Shown here: positions 8,271 to 17,961 of the stretch, piece by piece
Numbering within the stretch: the first letter of the stretch is position 1
How the letters are laid out: every line of letters begins with the position of its first letter
Source of the DNA: Prorocentrum cordatum
Lineage: Eukaryota > Sar > Dinophyceae > Prorocentrales > Prorocentraceae
Assembly (NCBI GenBank): GCA_963575745.1
Contig: CAUYUJ010002711.1
Location: 1 to 42,500, forward strand
Reading direction: 5' to 3'
DNA: 42,500 nt
Notes under the pieces: generated by a model
Told to the model about the DNA's origin: nothing
Seen by the model: the letters and a program-made list of their open reading frames with translations, nothing else
The model's database searches: none
Translations under genes and position numbers: made by a program

Positions 8271-8871
8271 GGGGGAGCCTCATGCGGCCTTTCGGGGGCT
8301 GCCTGGGGGCTTCTATGGGGGGCTTCTCACGAACCTCTTTCGCCTTGATCGGCCTTCTCGGGGCCTTCGCTCGGCAGTCACTGGTCCGTCTCCCAGCGCC
8401 CTGGCAGGCCGTCTTGGAGGTCGATGGGGCCGTTTCCATGGATTTTTGGCGGGCCTTTGGGGCTTGCCGGGTGCACACGTGTAGCGTTAAATGTTGTCGT
8501 TGCCGTGCATGTTGCAGGATTCTGCGTGCATAACGATGTTTCGCAAAGTTCTGGTGCGAGGCACTTGCTATTCGACGATCGACAAGTTGTTTCCGTCAGC
8601 TGGAATTGCTGTTGCATGGTCAAGGCGCCTTCGGTTTCTGACGGGACGCGGCTTCGAGCTGGTCCGTGAGCGCGGAGGGCTCCCGCCGCATCCTTCAAAT
8701 TGGGCACGAGTCGCAGTGGGTGTTCCAGCGACGGGCATAGCAGAAGAGGAGCATGCGGGCAATCGGCCAGTTCTTCTAGGAGTGCTTGAGAGCAGCTAAG
8801 AAAACTAGCGAACCAAATCGAGCGGGAGGCCCAAAATGGTAGACATGGCGATTTCAGAGTAGGGGCTGGAA
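8271..8871. other. Leader region of the retroelement relic
   Basis: 8275-8470 keeps a diluted GGCC/TCTTGG character. A 102-codon frame with ATG at 8491 ends at 8799. It is not low-complexity but matches nothing I know. A short frame at 8872-8965 reads like a coiled coil (QLIHGNKQFASQ, LEVENNSL) and may be the worn N-terminal end of the gag protein that follows. Confidence 0.25.
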
Positions 8872-8971
8872 CATACCGACCAGCTGATCCATGGAAACAA
8901 ACAATTCGCAAGTCAGGCGCAGAGCCTGGAAGTGGAGAACAATTCCTTGATTGCGAAACCTACTTGAGATG

Positions 8972-9704
8972 GAACATGACCTTCAGAAACCTGCCATAGA
9001 GCGAGGAGCAGGTGTTACGCCAGGATTGGTTGATCATCGTGGAATTGCAGAGTCGCCCGTCTTCGTCGGAGATGATGATTTGCGTGAATGGCGCAAAGAC
9101 GTTTGATTCATCTGTGTCCGCGAACGGATACAAGTTTTTCAACGTTCCCGAATGGGCGGTGGAGAGGCCAGCAACGATCCCGTTAGATGCAGTCGACGAC
9201 GCTTTCGGAAACCAAGCAGCAGAGCCCATCGATAACTCCGCCACCCTGACTCCTAGACGCACGCAGCCTTTCAACATCCATGCCGCGCAGAACCCTTCGC
9301 CATCGCGAGCAACGCGAGCCCCTACAACGGGCTCGATTGGTTGGAGAAGTTCTTTCGCGGATATGACCCGGCCACAGGCGGTTGCAAGAGGGCCAGGTTG
9401 AGAATGTCTTTGAATCCTGGTCAGCCGCTGGTCGATGCGGCAGTTTTGGATCTTGAGTTCTGGGAGGAGCTCGTAGTTATAGATGTGAGCGTGGGCGCGG
9501 ATAGGATGGAGCTCGTGAGAAGCCGTCGGAAGTGTTCCGCAACTCCGTGCTGAAGTCGCTCCGTCCTGACGATTTGTCCATGGGCGCGCATGCTACGCTG
9601 TCGAGGCCCGCGGACTACGAATCGCCGAGGCTGACGCGGCGCAGCGCATCGGGCAGCGGGGCAACGCGCGAGCGAAGGATCCACCGATCGCGGGGCCAGG
9701 ATGA
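8972..9704 (+). pseudogene. gag-like fragment, frameshifted
   Basis: Read in pieces, the plus strand follows the course of a copia-type gag. 8972-9106 gives RGIAESPVFVGDDDLREW and then a stop. 9105-9260 gives EWAVERPATIPLDAVDDAFG in a second frame. 9300-9553 returns to the first frame with NGLDWLEKFFRGYDPATGG and LEFWEEL. 9532-9625 uses a third frame (VLKSLRPDDLS). About 9609-9695 gives EADAAQRIGQRGNARAKDP. The pattern of a Phe-x-Gly-x-x-x-x-x-x-Glu-Trp block, then Gly-Leu-x-x-Trp...Arg-x-Asp-Pro-x-Thr-Gly-Gly, then Trp-Glu-Glu-Leu, is what I recall of gag proteins of algal copia elements. The match comes from memory of the family, not from a search. At least four frameshifts, so this is a pseudogene. 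Confidence 0.6.
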
Positions 9705-10692
9705 GGATCGACGCATCAGCGACGCCGAGGACCCGATCATTCGGACGCGCGGTCTCTCTTGCGTCGCGGGAGGCCAGGCGGCGGCAGGAAAGATGCCGAA
9801 GGCAGTGGATGCAGCGAAGGCATAGGAGCTGCTGCGGGCAAGTCCAAGAAGGGAGGATGCAAGATGAAGCCGCGCTGCAACATCGACAAGCTAGGGGCCT
9901 CTCCAGCGCGCGCGATCCACGACGAGAACTGGGCGTCCGACAATTTCGACTTGGGAGCTGCAGCCGCTGCGACGCCAAGGTCGCGGTCAAGGTCAGCGGG
10001 GAAGTTGCGTAGTCAGTGGTCTCGCGCGTTGATTGGCCAGGTTATCGGCGGCGAGGGCATCGGCGAGTTCAGGGCGGTCGACGATCAGAATCGCCAGGTT
10101 TGATCTCGAGCTCGCAAGGCGACTGCGATACACTCATTCGATAGCAATCAATTTGTGGAATGACAAGCTCGGCTGCCAGGACGAGGGCGGCGGTCTCATT
10201 GACGGCGCGGACAGCGCGTTGGGGGCGGCGCCCGCGACAGTTTCGCACGCGGTTTCGACGCGATTCCCCCGGAAGAGGGCATCGGCCTTCGGCGGGAGAA
10301 GGGCGCGCGGAAAATTTCCGCCAGCGGCGCCGTTCCGCTAATTCGGCGGCGATGGATGTGGCCAGGCATTCCCAGTGACGGTGGGCAGCCAGCAGGTCGG
10401 CCCGCAGGGCCTGCCATTGCGGCGCCGATGGCCCCAGCCGCCAGGGGGCTTCCAGCGCCGGCCGCGAGGCCAGCGAGGCCGGCGGCGATTCCACCGCCGC
10501 CGCCCCGCGACGAGGCGAGACCACCAAAGGCGAGGATGCCCAAGTCACCGTCGGCATCGACGCAGGAGATCGAGGAGCACGGGCCGCCGGGGCAGGCGGC
10601 GTCTTGAGCGCGGTGCTCCGCGTGCTGCAATGGGCGTTCGCGCGGGCAGCCGCGTCGCGTGGTTTCCCGAGACGAGGAGATGGAGGATCCAG
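9705..10692 (+). other. Gag-integrase linker, decayed
   Basis: This interval should contain nucleocapsid and protease. It is GC-rich and open in several frames. No zinc knuckle (C-x2-C-x4-H-x4-C) and no Asp-Ser/Thr-Gly protease motif was found. A minus-strand frame (10069-10557) is also open, but I recognise no domain in it. Confidence 0.3.
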
Positions 10693-11362
10693 TCGCGCCC
10701 ATGGACGTCGGGCGCCTCAACGGCGCCGGATGGCGAGCTGAAGAGGATCACTTTCGTTATCTCGCATTGCCGCAAGTCGCGGGGTTACAGAACAATTGCC
10801 TTGCCCAACAGAGGCGCACGCGAGTGCGTCGCGAGGGCGCGCGCGCATTTCCCATCCTACCTAGGCCACTGGAGGTCGGTTCTCCGGTCCGACGGCAAGG
10901 TGGCCATACTGCTGCCCAAGAAAGGCGTCGTGGACAAGTGCGAGGGCAAGGAAATCATAGCGGAAGGTTCGCCGGCAGGCAGCCACGAGGCGGCCGGCCA
11001 GGCTGAAGAGGGCTCGGAGATCGCGAGGGTTCAAATTCGGATTTTGTTGTTGGCGCCGCCGTCGGGATGGGGCAGGCGCCATCCGCTCGGACATGCCATC
11101 GCGCCCTGGCTATCAGACGCGCAGTCTCAGTGATCAACCGCTATCGAAGTGGGGCTGATGCCCGTAATGATTGGCGCGGCGCGTCGCGCCAGTGGAAAGC
11201 GGGAGCGTGCGAGACCTGTTCATGACGAGCGCGTCAAGGGCAATATTTCCACAACCGACTCGAGGGCGCGCGATTTGGGAGTCGAGGTACATCGACGCAT
11301 TCTACATCGGCCGCGCAAGTCGAGGTGGAGCCGCGCCCATGATCACCATGGTTGGAGTTTAG
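10693..11362 (+). pseudogene. Integrase core fragment (rve type), frameshifted
   Basis: An uninterrupted stretch to 11133 contains SGASTAPDGELKRITFVI, ALPNRGARECVARA, HWRSVLRSDGKVAIL, then KEIIAEGSPAGSHEAAGQAE, then RWGRRHPLG-like (here GWGRRHPLG) and HAIAPWLSD. These fit the second Asp of the D,D-35-E triad (in RSDG) and the usual helix carrying the catalytic Glu in front of SPxGxHxxxG. The frame then slips, and 11127-11226 reads SVINRYRSGADARNDW, the conserved region after the core. A third frame, 11171-11362, gives FMTSAS...YIGRASRGG, like the C-terminal part that precedes reverse transcriptase. Integrase joins element DNA to the host genome. Here the usual Glu after SDG is Lys, and two frameshifts make it non-functional. 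Recognition is from family memory. Confidence 0.65.
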
Positions 11363-12955
11363 CGATCTACTGGACAGATGTCGCCCGCCGTCAGCGTTGC
11401 GAGGAGCTGCAAGCACGCGGTCATCGTGGAGCAGCAGGTCTCAGCCATGCACCTGAGCGCTGGGCGCGCGTTGTCGAGGATCTTGTGAATATTGGCGATG
11501 GGGCGGCCGCTAATTTCTTGAATGATACAGTAACAGTAAGAGCGCTTAAGACGAGGGGGCAGCAGCTGCCGCTTCAGCGCCACCTTCTGGAGGTGGTTGT
11601 GGACTCGCCGGCGCTGCCCCAGCAACGACAGGAGGAGGTGGAGGAGCTGCAGCCACTCCCTCGGCCGCCGCGGCCATGACGGCGAGCCGGCCCTAGTCAG
11701 ATATGGAGGCGGCCGACGATGCACTCCGCCGCGCCGTTGCACGAGCACCAGACGAGGGGGGGGCCGCCGATGCCTCCATAAGCGAGGTCTACGCTTGTGG
11801 GACGTTGTGGAGAGAAGGCACGTTGCCACATACTTGCCATATGTGTTTTGATGCGTGCACGCAGAATCATAGTCAATTTCGTTCTCTATTCCGCACGCGA
11901 TCAATGCATTGATGTAGCGCATGCGCTCTGCAGGCGCGGCGCAATTGCATCTTCTATCGGACAGACGCAGATCGCGGCGGCCGCCGCGCCAGGCTTCCGG
12001 CCGCATATTTGCTCGCACGGGGGATGGGGGGGCCCCGCGGGGCTCGGAGCCCCATGGGCAAAATCTCGCCGAAAGGCCCGGACAGCGCGGAGCGGCGCAG
12101 AGTGGCCCCGCCGGCGGCCCGCGCGCGGGGATCGCCGAACGTAGTCGACGGCAGACGATTGAATTATGTTTTACAGATCCAGGGTTGACGTCAAAAGAAC
12201 AAAACAGCAACAGTCCAATCATAGGGTTGTTCGTGTGCCCAGTGTCCAAGCACACGCAAATCCACGCGGGGGGGCACCTGCGCGCGTTCGACCTCGGGAG
12301 GGGCCAGGGGCTGGAGCATTTCACAGTAGTGGCATGGTTCGAGCTGCGCTCGGCGACGCCCCGCCGGGCGCTGCTTCGAGTTCGCTTGCAAACCGAGCGG
12401 CGAGCGCGGCGGGGGCGGCCAGCTCACCAGTGAACATCGGAGGCGGCGCATGTCGTCGGAGCTTCAGTCTTTGGTGGTCAGAGCTTTGTTGAATCCAGGG
12501 CGCTCCAACAATTTGGCCGCTGACTGCAGCGGCCGCCGACGTCGAGCACGCGAATGAGGAGGGCGAGCCTTGCGGAGTGAGTCCCGGGTGCAATCGGATG
12601 AATTTCGAGCGCGACGTCGAGCGCGAGGGCGCCGAACTCCCGCGCGCTCGACGTTCCCGAGGCCGCAGGCGCTGAGCGACGGCGGCCGGAAATGGCGAGG
12701 TGGAGCACCCGATGCAGATTCTGATCGTCGCCAGATTGCTGCGCGCTGGTGCCGCGCAGCGCAGAGAGAGGCCCACGAAAGGAGAAGCGCTGGTTCTCGC
12801 GCGAGGATCCTTGGACGGCGAGTGCCTGGAGTGACCCTGAAACGGTTTCTCTTGCATCGCAGACAGGCGCGCATGGCGCGCATTGAGTTATCTATCTCTG
12901 GGGCCTGAAGGCCACGCATTCAACGGGGGGTATATTGAGGATGTGATAAATCCAG
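11363..12955. other. No reverse transcriptase found; unassigned DNA
   Basis: The copia order predicts reverse transcriptase and RNase H here. I saw no YVDD-type motif and no recognisable domain on either strand. Long open frames occur on both strands (for example 11359-12324 minus) and are probably due to GC content. The part either was lost or is too worn to see. Confidence 0.4.
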
Positions 12956-12959
12956 TCTG

Positions 12960-13345
12960 TTGGACGTTTTTAAATCGCCGTCGTGGCGCCCTTTCGGGGC
13001 AGTCGTGGGTTCTTGTTTTGGCGCTTTGGGCCGTTTTGCAGGCCTGTTTGGGGTATTTGCGGCCGTCTCGGAGTTATATTTGGGGCATTGGAGGCCGTCT
13101 TGGAGCGTCGGGAACCCGAAAAAGCGAGAACGCTTGAAGCATTGAAAAACCAAACAGAGTCAATGGTGTTAGTCTCCTGGGGATCCTTTTGGGGCCGTTT
13201 GGGGCAGTCTGAAGGACAGTTTTCGCCATCTTCGGTCCATATCGCTGAATATTGGAGACATCTTGGGGCCATCGTGAGCCCTCTTGGGACCGTCTTAGCC
13301 GTCGTTGAGGCATATTGGTGGCCATCTTGGCCGTCTTGAAGGCTA
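12960..13345. repeat. GGCC/TCTTGG degenerate repeat field 2
   Basis: The same word style as field 1. Near 13093-13150 a less simple core GGCCGTCTTGGAGCG is followed by an A-rich tail with CCAAACxxAGTC. A related core occurs in field 3 near 14668-14720, so the fields share ancestry beyond simple composition. Confidence 0.65.
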
Positions 13346-13371
13346 GCTCTCTGGTGTGTCCCAGGCTTCGT

Positions 13372-13660
13372 GCGGTTGGCGGGCTGGGCCAGGACTTAGG
13401 TGGGATTTGCGTTTCAAAGTGATTGCAACAACCAAACATTCCACACGCCGTGCATACCTGCGGCAGGCACAGGAGGCGGAGGATCCGAGATGCCTACGGC
13501 GAACTACCGCCGCCCCCTGCCTTCTGGGAGCGCTTGTGTGGCTGATCGTTGCGACCTGAGCTCGGCCAAGCTATCGGATCCAACCGTTCTGGAAGCCCGT
13601 CGGGGAACACGCGGTGGAGAAAAGAGAGGACGAGAGCGAGGAACGAGGAGGAGGAGGGGG
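13372..13660 (+). repeat. Flanking direct repeat, right copy
   Basis: GCGGGCTGGGCC (from 13379), GCCTACGGC (13492) and GGCCAAGCTAT (13564) occur in the same order as at 8020-8270. The spacing of the first two landmarks is 112 bp against 111 bp on the left; the next gap is 73 against 30. A short third relative starts near 13998. Confidence 0.5.
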
Positions 13661-13779
13661 GAGGGAGCGAGAGACACCTCCTGGGCGCCTCCCGGCGCAG
13701 TCTTGGGTGTACATATGGGCCGCCGTGGCCACCGGTCCTCCATCTTGGGCCATCCTGGCCGTCCTGCAGCCCATCTGGC
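13661..13779. other. Short GGCC/TCTTGG-type spacer
   Basis: GCCATCTTGGGCC-like words continue to the GA satellite. No gene. Confidence 0.4.
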
Positions 13780-13994
13780 GGAGGAGGAGGAGGAGGAGGA
13801 GGAGGAGGAGGAGGAGGAGGCGGAGGAGGCGGAGGAGGCGGAGGAGGCGGAGGAGGAGGAGGAGGAGGAGGAGGAGAGAGGAGGAGGAGGCGGAGGGGGG
13901 AGGAGGAGGAGGGGAGGGGGAGGGGGAGGGGGAGGGGGAGGGGGAGGGGAGGGGGAGGGGGGGAGGGGGAGGGGGAGGGGGAGGGGGAGGGCCG
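13780..13994. repeat. GAG and GGGGAG microsatellite
   Basis: (GGA)n, (GGAGGC)n and then (GGGGAG)n. All frames are open on both strands, giving poly-Glu, poly-Gly, poly-Arg, poly-Pro and poly-Ser products that are not real proteins. Confidence 0.95.
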
Positions 13995-14379
13995 AAGCTT
14001 TCTGGATGGCCCGCGGGCTGGGCCGGAGCCCCAGTGGGAGTTCTCCCGAAGAGAACCAACACCTTGAAGCTCGCCGAGGGGCCGCGGACGCGATCCGTGT
14101 TTCTGGGGCGACGAGGGAGAGGGCAATGCTTCTGTAGGGGAAGAGCAAGCAGGAGCAGCCTAATCGTGGGCAAGAGCAAACCTGAAATCAGAGCTTCTCG
14201 CGAAGGGCGGCGGTAAGGATTTCTGTTGACCGATCAAGCGCGCCCGCCGAGCGTACGGGGATCTGGCACTGGAAACAACGCTGCCCCCCCAGCGACCTTC
14301 AACCAACACCTCCCAGACGTCTGTGGTAAGCCACAGGGGGCGGCGCCTCTAGCGGCGTTCGCTCCATCTTGCCCCCGTG
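13995..14379. other. No gene recognised
   Basis: Begins with GCGGGCTGGGCC, a piece related to the flanking direct repeats, then mixed DNA with no recognised feature. Confidence 0.35.
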
Positions 14380-14885
14380 TTCGGATTGTGGGCCAGAGGC
14401 CTCGTGGGTGGCACGTTAGGGTATCTTTGGATGTCCCGGCTGCCTCGTGGAAAGTTTTTTGGGGCCACTAGGGGGGCTCCTTCAGGGCCTTCTCGAGGTC
14501 TGCGTGAGACTTCGTGGGACCTCTTGAGAGCGCATCGGGGGTCTCTAGGGGAATATTGGGGCCGTCTTGGGGTGGAGGGCTCGATATGTCAGTTTGTGTT
14601 CCCCTTCTCTTGGAGCCGTCGTCTTGGGGGCGTATTTGGCCGTCTTGGGTATTGGGGACCTGTGGGGCCGTCTTGGAGCGCTGAAAGCCCAAGAAGGCGA
14701 TAGGGCCAAACTCGATCAAAGTACAATTGGAAACTCCATGATGTTTTGTCTCTTGCAGGGTCTCTTGGAGCCCTGTGTGCGTGTCTTCGGGACCCCGTGG
14801 TCCGTCTTGAGGCAAGTTTGGGGCGCCTTGGCGCGTTCGTGGGTCGCTTCGGAGGCATCTTCGACCGTCTTGGGGGCCTCGTTGG
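14380..14885. repeat. GGCC/TCTTGG degenerate repeat field 3
   Basis: GGGGCCGTCTTGG-like words repeat irregularly. On the minus strand this field and field 2 both encode a similar short string around RSKTA.xxPN, which marks a shared, not purely simple, segment. Confidence 0.65.
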
Positions 14886-14891
14886 AGCCCA

Positions 14892-15030
14892 GGGCTAGAC
14901 CTAAACGTTGTTTTTCGTTTTGGTTTCGTTATGTTTTTCGTTTTGCTTTACCTGTTTTCATGTACCTCCCTGCCAAAGCGGAAAGCAAAACACAGCCGAA
15001 GTCCAGCAAAACAACGTTTGGGTCCAGCCC
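14892..15030 (+). mobile_element. MITE-E copy 1
   Basis: This element of about 139 bp has inverted ends GGGCTAGACCTAAACGTTG and CAACGTTTGGGTCCAGCCC. The interior is A/T-richer with GTTTTCATGTACCTCCC. A second copy in the opposite orientation starts at 42380 and runs off the window. GGGGGCCTCGTTGG lies on the left (14873) and GGGGGCCCTCGTGG on the right (15033), a possible but host-repeat-confounded flank. Confidence 0.8.
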
Positions 15031-15245
15031 TGTGGGGGCCCTCGTGGTCCGTCCTGGGGTCCCCTGGCTTCGGGGAAGGTCGCGCGAGCAGCCCCGATAG
15101 GTCCGCGACACGCCGCAGGCAATCCCGCCACTGTTGGGTCGGAGCCTTTTCTAATAGTCAATGACTCGCGCTTGAGGAACTACCCTTCGGGGGTGCGATC
15201 CCTCTCTCGGGGGAGGACGAGGAGGGAGATCGCCCTCATGTCGGA
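15031..15245. other. Spacer, no feature recognised
   Basis: Mixed GC-rich DNA between MITE-E and MITE-A copy 3. Confidence 0.3.
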
Positions 15246-15410
15246 GGTTAATCGACCTCCTACCCTGACACCTCGATTAGCGAATTGGCCGTTTTCGATT
15301 CGCGAGAGGGCGTCGCGGCCGTCATTTTCGCGGGTCCAGGTCCGTCGGTTTCAGTCCTAGGCCTTTTGCACCAAAGTGTGGTTTACCAAAAGGGAGGCTT
15401 ATCCACCGCC
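15246..15410. mobile_element. MITE-A copy 3, diverged
   Basis: The interior keeps CTCGATTAGCGAATTG, CCGTTTTCGATT, GCGAGAGGGCGTCGCGGCC and GTTTACCAAA in the family order. The ends have drifted to GGAGGTTAATCGACCTCC and GGGAGGCTTATCCACCGCC, still about three-quarters complementary. Confidence 0.65.
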
Positions 15411-15807
15411 GATTATGGTGATGATTGCCGTGGAAAGGGAGATCGCCCCGAACAGGGATGGCACGTCAGGAGGTAGCCCCAGAGCTGGTGCTGACGAGGG
15501 CCCTCTGGACGTCGAGAGGCGCAGACGAGTCGAAGCTCAAGGGACGGAGGTCAATGCAAGCGGGGTCAGTTAGAGGGCCGTATCTTGCAGGATCCTGCAG
15601 AGCCAGGGCTTGATTGACCCGGGCTTGGGCGCAGGATCGTGCAGGGTCCTGCAAGGCCTGACTGACCTGCGTCTAGATTGGCCAGGGCCAGTAGATCCCC
15701 GAACGAATTGGCATTGGAGCGAGGGCGGGCGGTTGGAAGAGGTCAGTGCGCATCTTCCTCTACAGAATGCCTGGCCCTGAGGCCAGACAGCCACGAGTAA
15801 TGGGACA
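15411..15807. other. Mixed DNA with a 45-bp direct repeat
   Basis: Near 15588-15630 and 15640-15680 two related stretches carry GCAGGATCxTGCAG and GACTGACC/GATTGACC. No gene recognised. Confidence 0.4.
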
Positions 15808-15945
15808 CCAATCCCAGGATTCCCGTATATTCTCCCATGTTTTCTGTGTCTCTGTCTTCCCCCTCACTTCCCATAGTTTCCCATACTTTCCTCGGGAATC
15901 GACGATAGATCGTGTCTGTGTTCGTTTCCCCCTCCTGAACGAGCG
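15808..15945 (-). repeat. Dispersed segment Q, copy 2
   Basis: Read on the minus strand it matches 897-1026, with AGGGGGAAACGAACACAGAC, AAAGTATGGGAAA and TCCTGGGATT landmarks. The two copies are about 15 kb apart in opposite orientation. Confidence 0.6.
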
Positions 15946-16725
15946 CACGCGTCATCGGATGCCTGCGGCCAGCCGAGGTCCCCAGTCAGCCCGAGGCCAC
16001 CGCCGCCGCCACTCCGACGCGGTGCTCGCCCTGCGGGGCGGGGTGCGCGTGCCCCGGCGAGCACGGGCGCCGCGAGGCGCTCGCCGCCGCGGCGGTGGGC
16101 ATCTCCATGCTCGGGGGTCAGGACGGCCGCGCTCCTCTCTCCATCCCTCCGTCCTTCCGTCGGCCCCTCCATCCACCCATTCCTCCACCTCGCTCCTGCT
16201 CCTCTAGATCCCTCCCTCGATATCCGTCCCCCTCCGCCCGCTCCTGCTCCTCGCCATCCGTCCCCTCCTCCCTCCCCTCCTTTCCCTCCCATCTCCTTCC
16301 TCCACCGCGCACTGCCCTCCCACTTCTCCGATCCAGCCGCTTCGCTGCACGCGCGCCGCTCCCACAGCGGTCGACGCGCACCTTCCTGCACTCCATCTCG
16401 AGGCAGATTGGTCTCCCTCTTCATGGTCCCCTCGTGCAGTAAACAAGTTTCCCTGAAGCCTAGAATCGACCAGGCAAGAGGGCAGCCGGGCAGCCATCAT
16501 TGGATAATTACTTGATGGTTTTAGGTGCTGTACTTCCGAGGGGGGAGGGAGGCATTTCTGGTGTGGGCACCCGTCCCCAGTTGTCTCTGGGTTTTTGCGG
16601 GCTTCGTGGAACCACGTTGGATGCAGCCTGCGCCCTTGAGTAATCTCGGAAGCAATATTTGAGCAATCCTGGACCGTGAATATGGCGCGACTCTTTTTGG
16701 GGGCCCTTTCTCGGTGTGCATAGAT
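15946..16725. other. C/T-rich and mixed DNA, no gene recognised
   Basis: CCTCC-rich from 16130 to 16320, otherwise mixed. Frames on both strands are compositionally biased and unrecognised. Confidence 0.35.
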
Positions 16726-16797
16726 CCATATATATGTGTGTGTACACACATAGTTACATACATATAAATATATATATATAGAGAGAGAGAGAGAGAC
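16726..16797. repeat. TA/TG/GA microsatellite
   Basis: TATATATGTGTGTG passes into ACACACA, then (TA)n and (GA)n. Confidence 0.95.
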
Positions 16798-16995
16798 ATT
16801 CCCGAAGCAGTGCTTTCACTTAGGGGTTCCTACCTCTGTTCTAAGGAACTGGTTGGTGTCTTCGGTCTGGCGGCTATGTGGCCGCCGTCGCCGCCCCGTC
16901 GCCGCCTCGTCGCTGCCAGTCGTCCAGGTTTGTCTGTCGGTCTGGCTGCCGTGCGGCAGTTGTCGCCGCCTCGCCGCCGCACAAAATTTCACAAC
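16798..16995. other. Spacer with GCCGTCGCCGCC-type repeats
   Basis: Short GTCGCCGCC-like repeats at 16878-16985. No gene recognised. Confidence 0.4.
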
Positions 16996-17068
16996 ATATA
17001 TATTTATATATATATATATATATATGTATATTTACATATATACATATGTGTATATATATATATGTATA
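16996..17068. repeat. TA-rich microsatellite
   Basis: (TA)n with interspersed TACATA. Confidence 0.95.
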
Positions 17069-17097
17069 TGAAAGAGCGTGTTCTACCGCTGCTGGCG

Positions 17098-17330
17098 GAA
17101 AACCGAGGGGGGGTCACTACCGGTTCGAACCCCTCCCCCCCCCTCCCCCCCCCTCTGGAAAACCGGGGGGGGTCACTACCGGTTCGAACCCCTCCCCCCC
17201 CCAAAAGGGGAGGGGTCACTACCAGTTCGAACCCCTCCCCCCCTTCCCCTCGAACTCGAAAACCGGGAGGGGTCGCTGCCGTTCGAATCCCCCCCCCCCC
17301 CCTCGAAAACCGAGGGGGGGTGCGGACAGT
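17098..17330 (+). repeat. Left arm of a large inverted repeat; GGTTCGAACCCC units
   Basis: Four to five units of about 48-60 bp start near 17098, 17157, 17210, 17258 and 17306. Each has GAAAACCGxGGGGGG, GTCACTACC and a GGTTCGAACCC-type word, followed by a C-run. The same units lie in reverse order and orientation at 17962-18172. Confidence 0.85.
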
Positions 17331-17935
17331 GGTGGGGACGGTGGTGGTGGGGACAGTGATGAGGGGACAGCGGGACAGTGGTGGGTACAGTGGGACAGTG
17401 GTGGGGACGGTAGTGGTGGGGACACTGGTGGGGACAATGGTGGGAGCAGTGGGGACAGTGGGACAGTGGTGGGGACGGTGGTGGTGGGGACAGTGGTGTG
17501 GGGGCAGTGGGAACGTGGTGGAAACAGTAGGACAGTGGAGGGTACAGTGGTGGTGGGGACAGTGGTGAAGGCGGTGGCGAGGACGGCGGTGGGACAATGG
17601 GACAGAGGTACAGTGGGGACAGTGGTGGGGACAGTGGGGACAGTGGTGGGAACAGTGGGACAGCTCAGTGGGACAGTGGAAGAGTCAGTGGGACAGCGGG
17701 GACAGTGGGGATAGTCGGGCAGTGGTTGGGGCCGTGGAGAAAGTTGGGAGAGTGGAGCCATGGTGGGAACAGTGGTGGGGACAGTGGGGACAGTGCGACA
17801 ATGGTGGCGGCACTGGTGGGGACAGTAGGGGCGGTGGTGGAACCAGTGGGGACAGTGGTGGTGAGGACAGTGGTGCTGGGAACAACAGTGGGGGATGTGG
17901 TCAGGACGGTGGTGGGGACCGGGAGTCGTTTGCTG
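17331..17935 (+). repeat. GGGGACAGTGGT minisatellite
   Basis: An irregular 9-12 bp repeat of GGGACAGTGG and GTGGTGGGGACxG, about 600 bp long, sits exactly between the two inverted arms. The Thr-Val-Val-Gly and Cys-Pro-His-His frames it generates are repeat by-products. Confidence 0.9.
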
Positions 17936-17961
17936 GCCGTGAGAGGGGTGGGTGGGGAGGT

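Larger units (their letters stand above)
8872..11362 (+). mobile_element. Decayed Ty1/copia-type retroelement (gag to integrase)
   Basis: A gag-like region (8972-9704) is followed on the same strand by an integrase core (about 10693-11362). Integrase upstream of where reverse transcriptase should be is the copia order. Every domain is broken by frameshifts and stops, so the element is dead. I found no reverse transcriptase or RNase H motifs in the 1.6 kb downstream. The stretch 9705-10690 should have held the nucleocapsid and protease but shows neither a CCHC knuckle nor a DSG active site. Confidence 0.65.

Noticed and set aside
10069-10557. 163-codon minus-strand frame inside the retroelement relic
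   Set aside because: It is opposite to the element's coding strand, rich in Arg and Ala as expected in GC-rich DNA, and without a recognised domain.
12150-12200. Minus-strand string DVNPGS, like the skipping motif of some retroelement proteins
   Set aside because: The required Glu-x-Asn-Pro-Gly-Pro spacing is not met, and no reverse-transcriptase frame lies next to it.
17098-17320. Possible tRNA-like genes at the GGTTCGAACCC words
   Set aside because: The T-stem does not pair, and no acceptor stem or A box was found.
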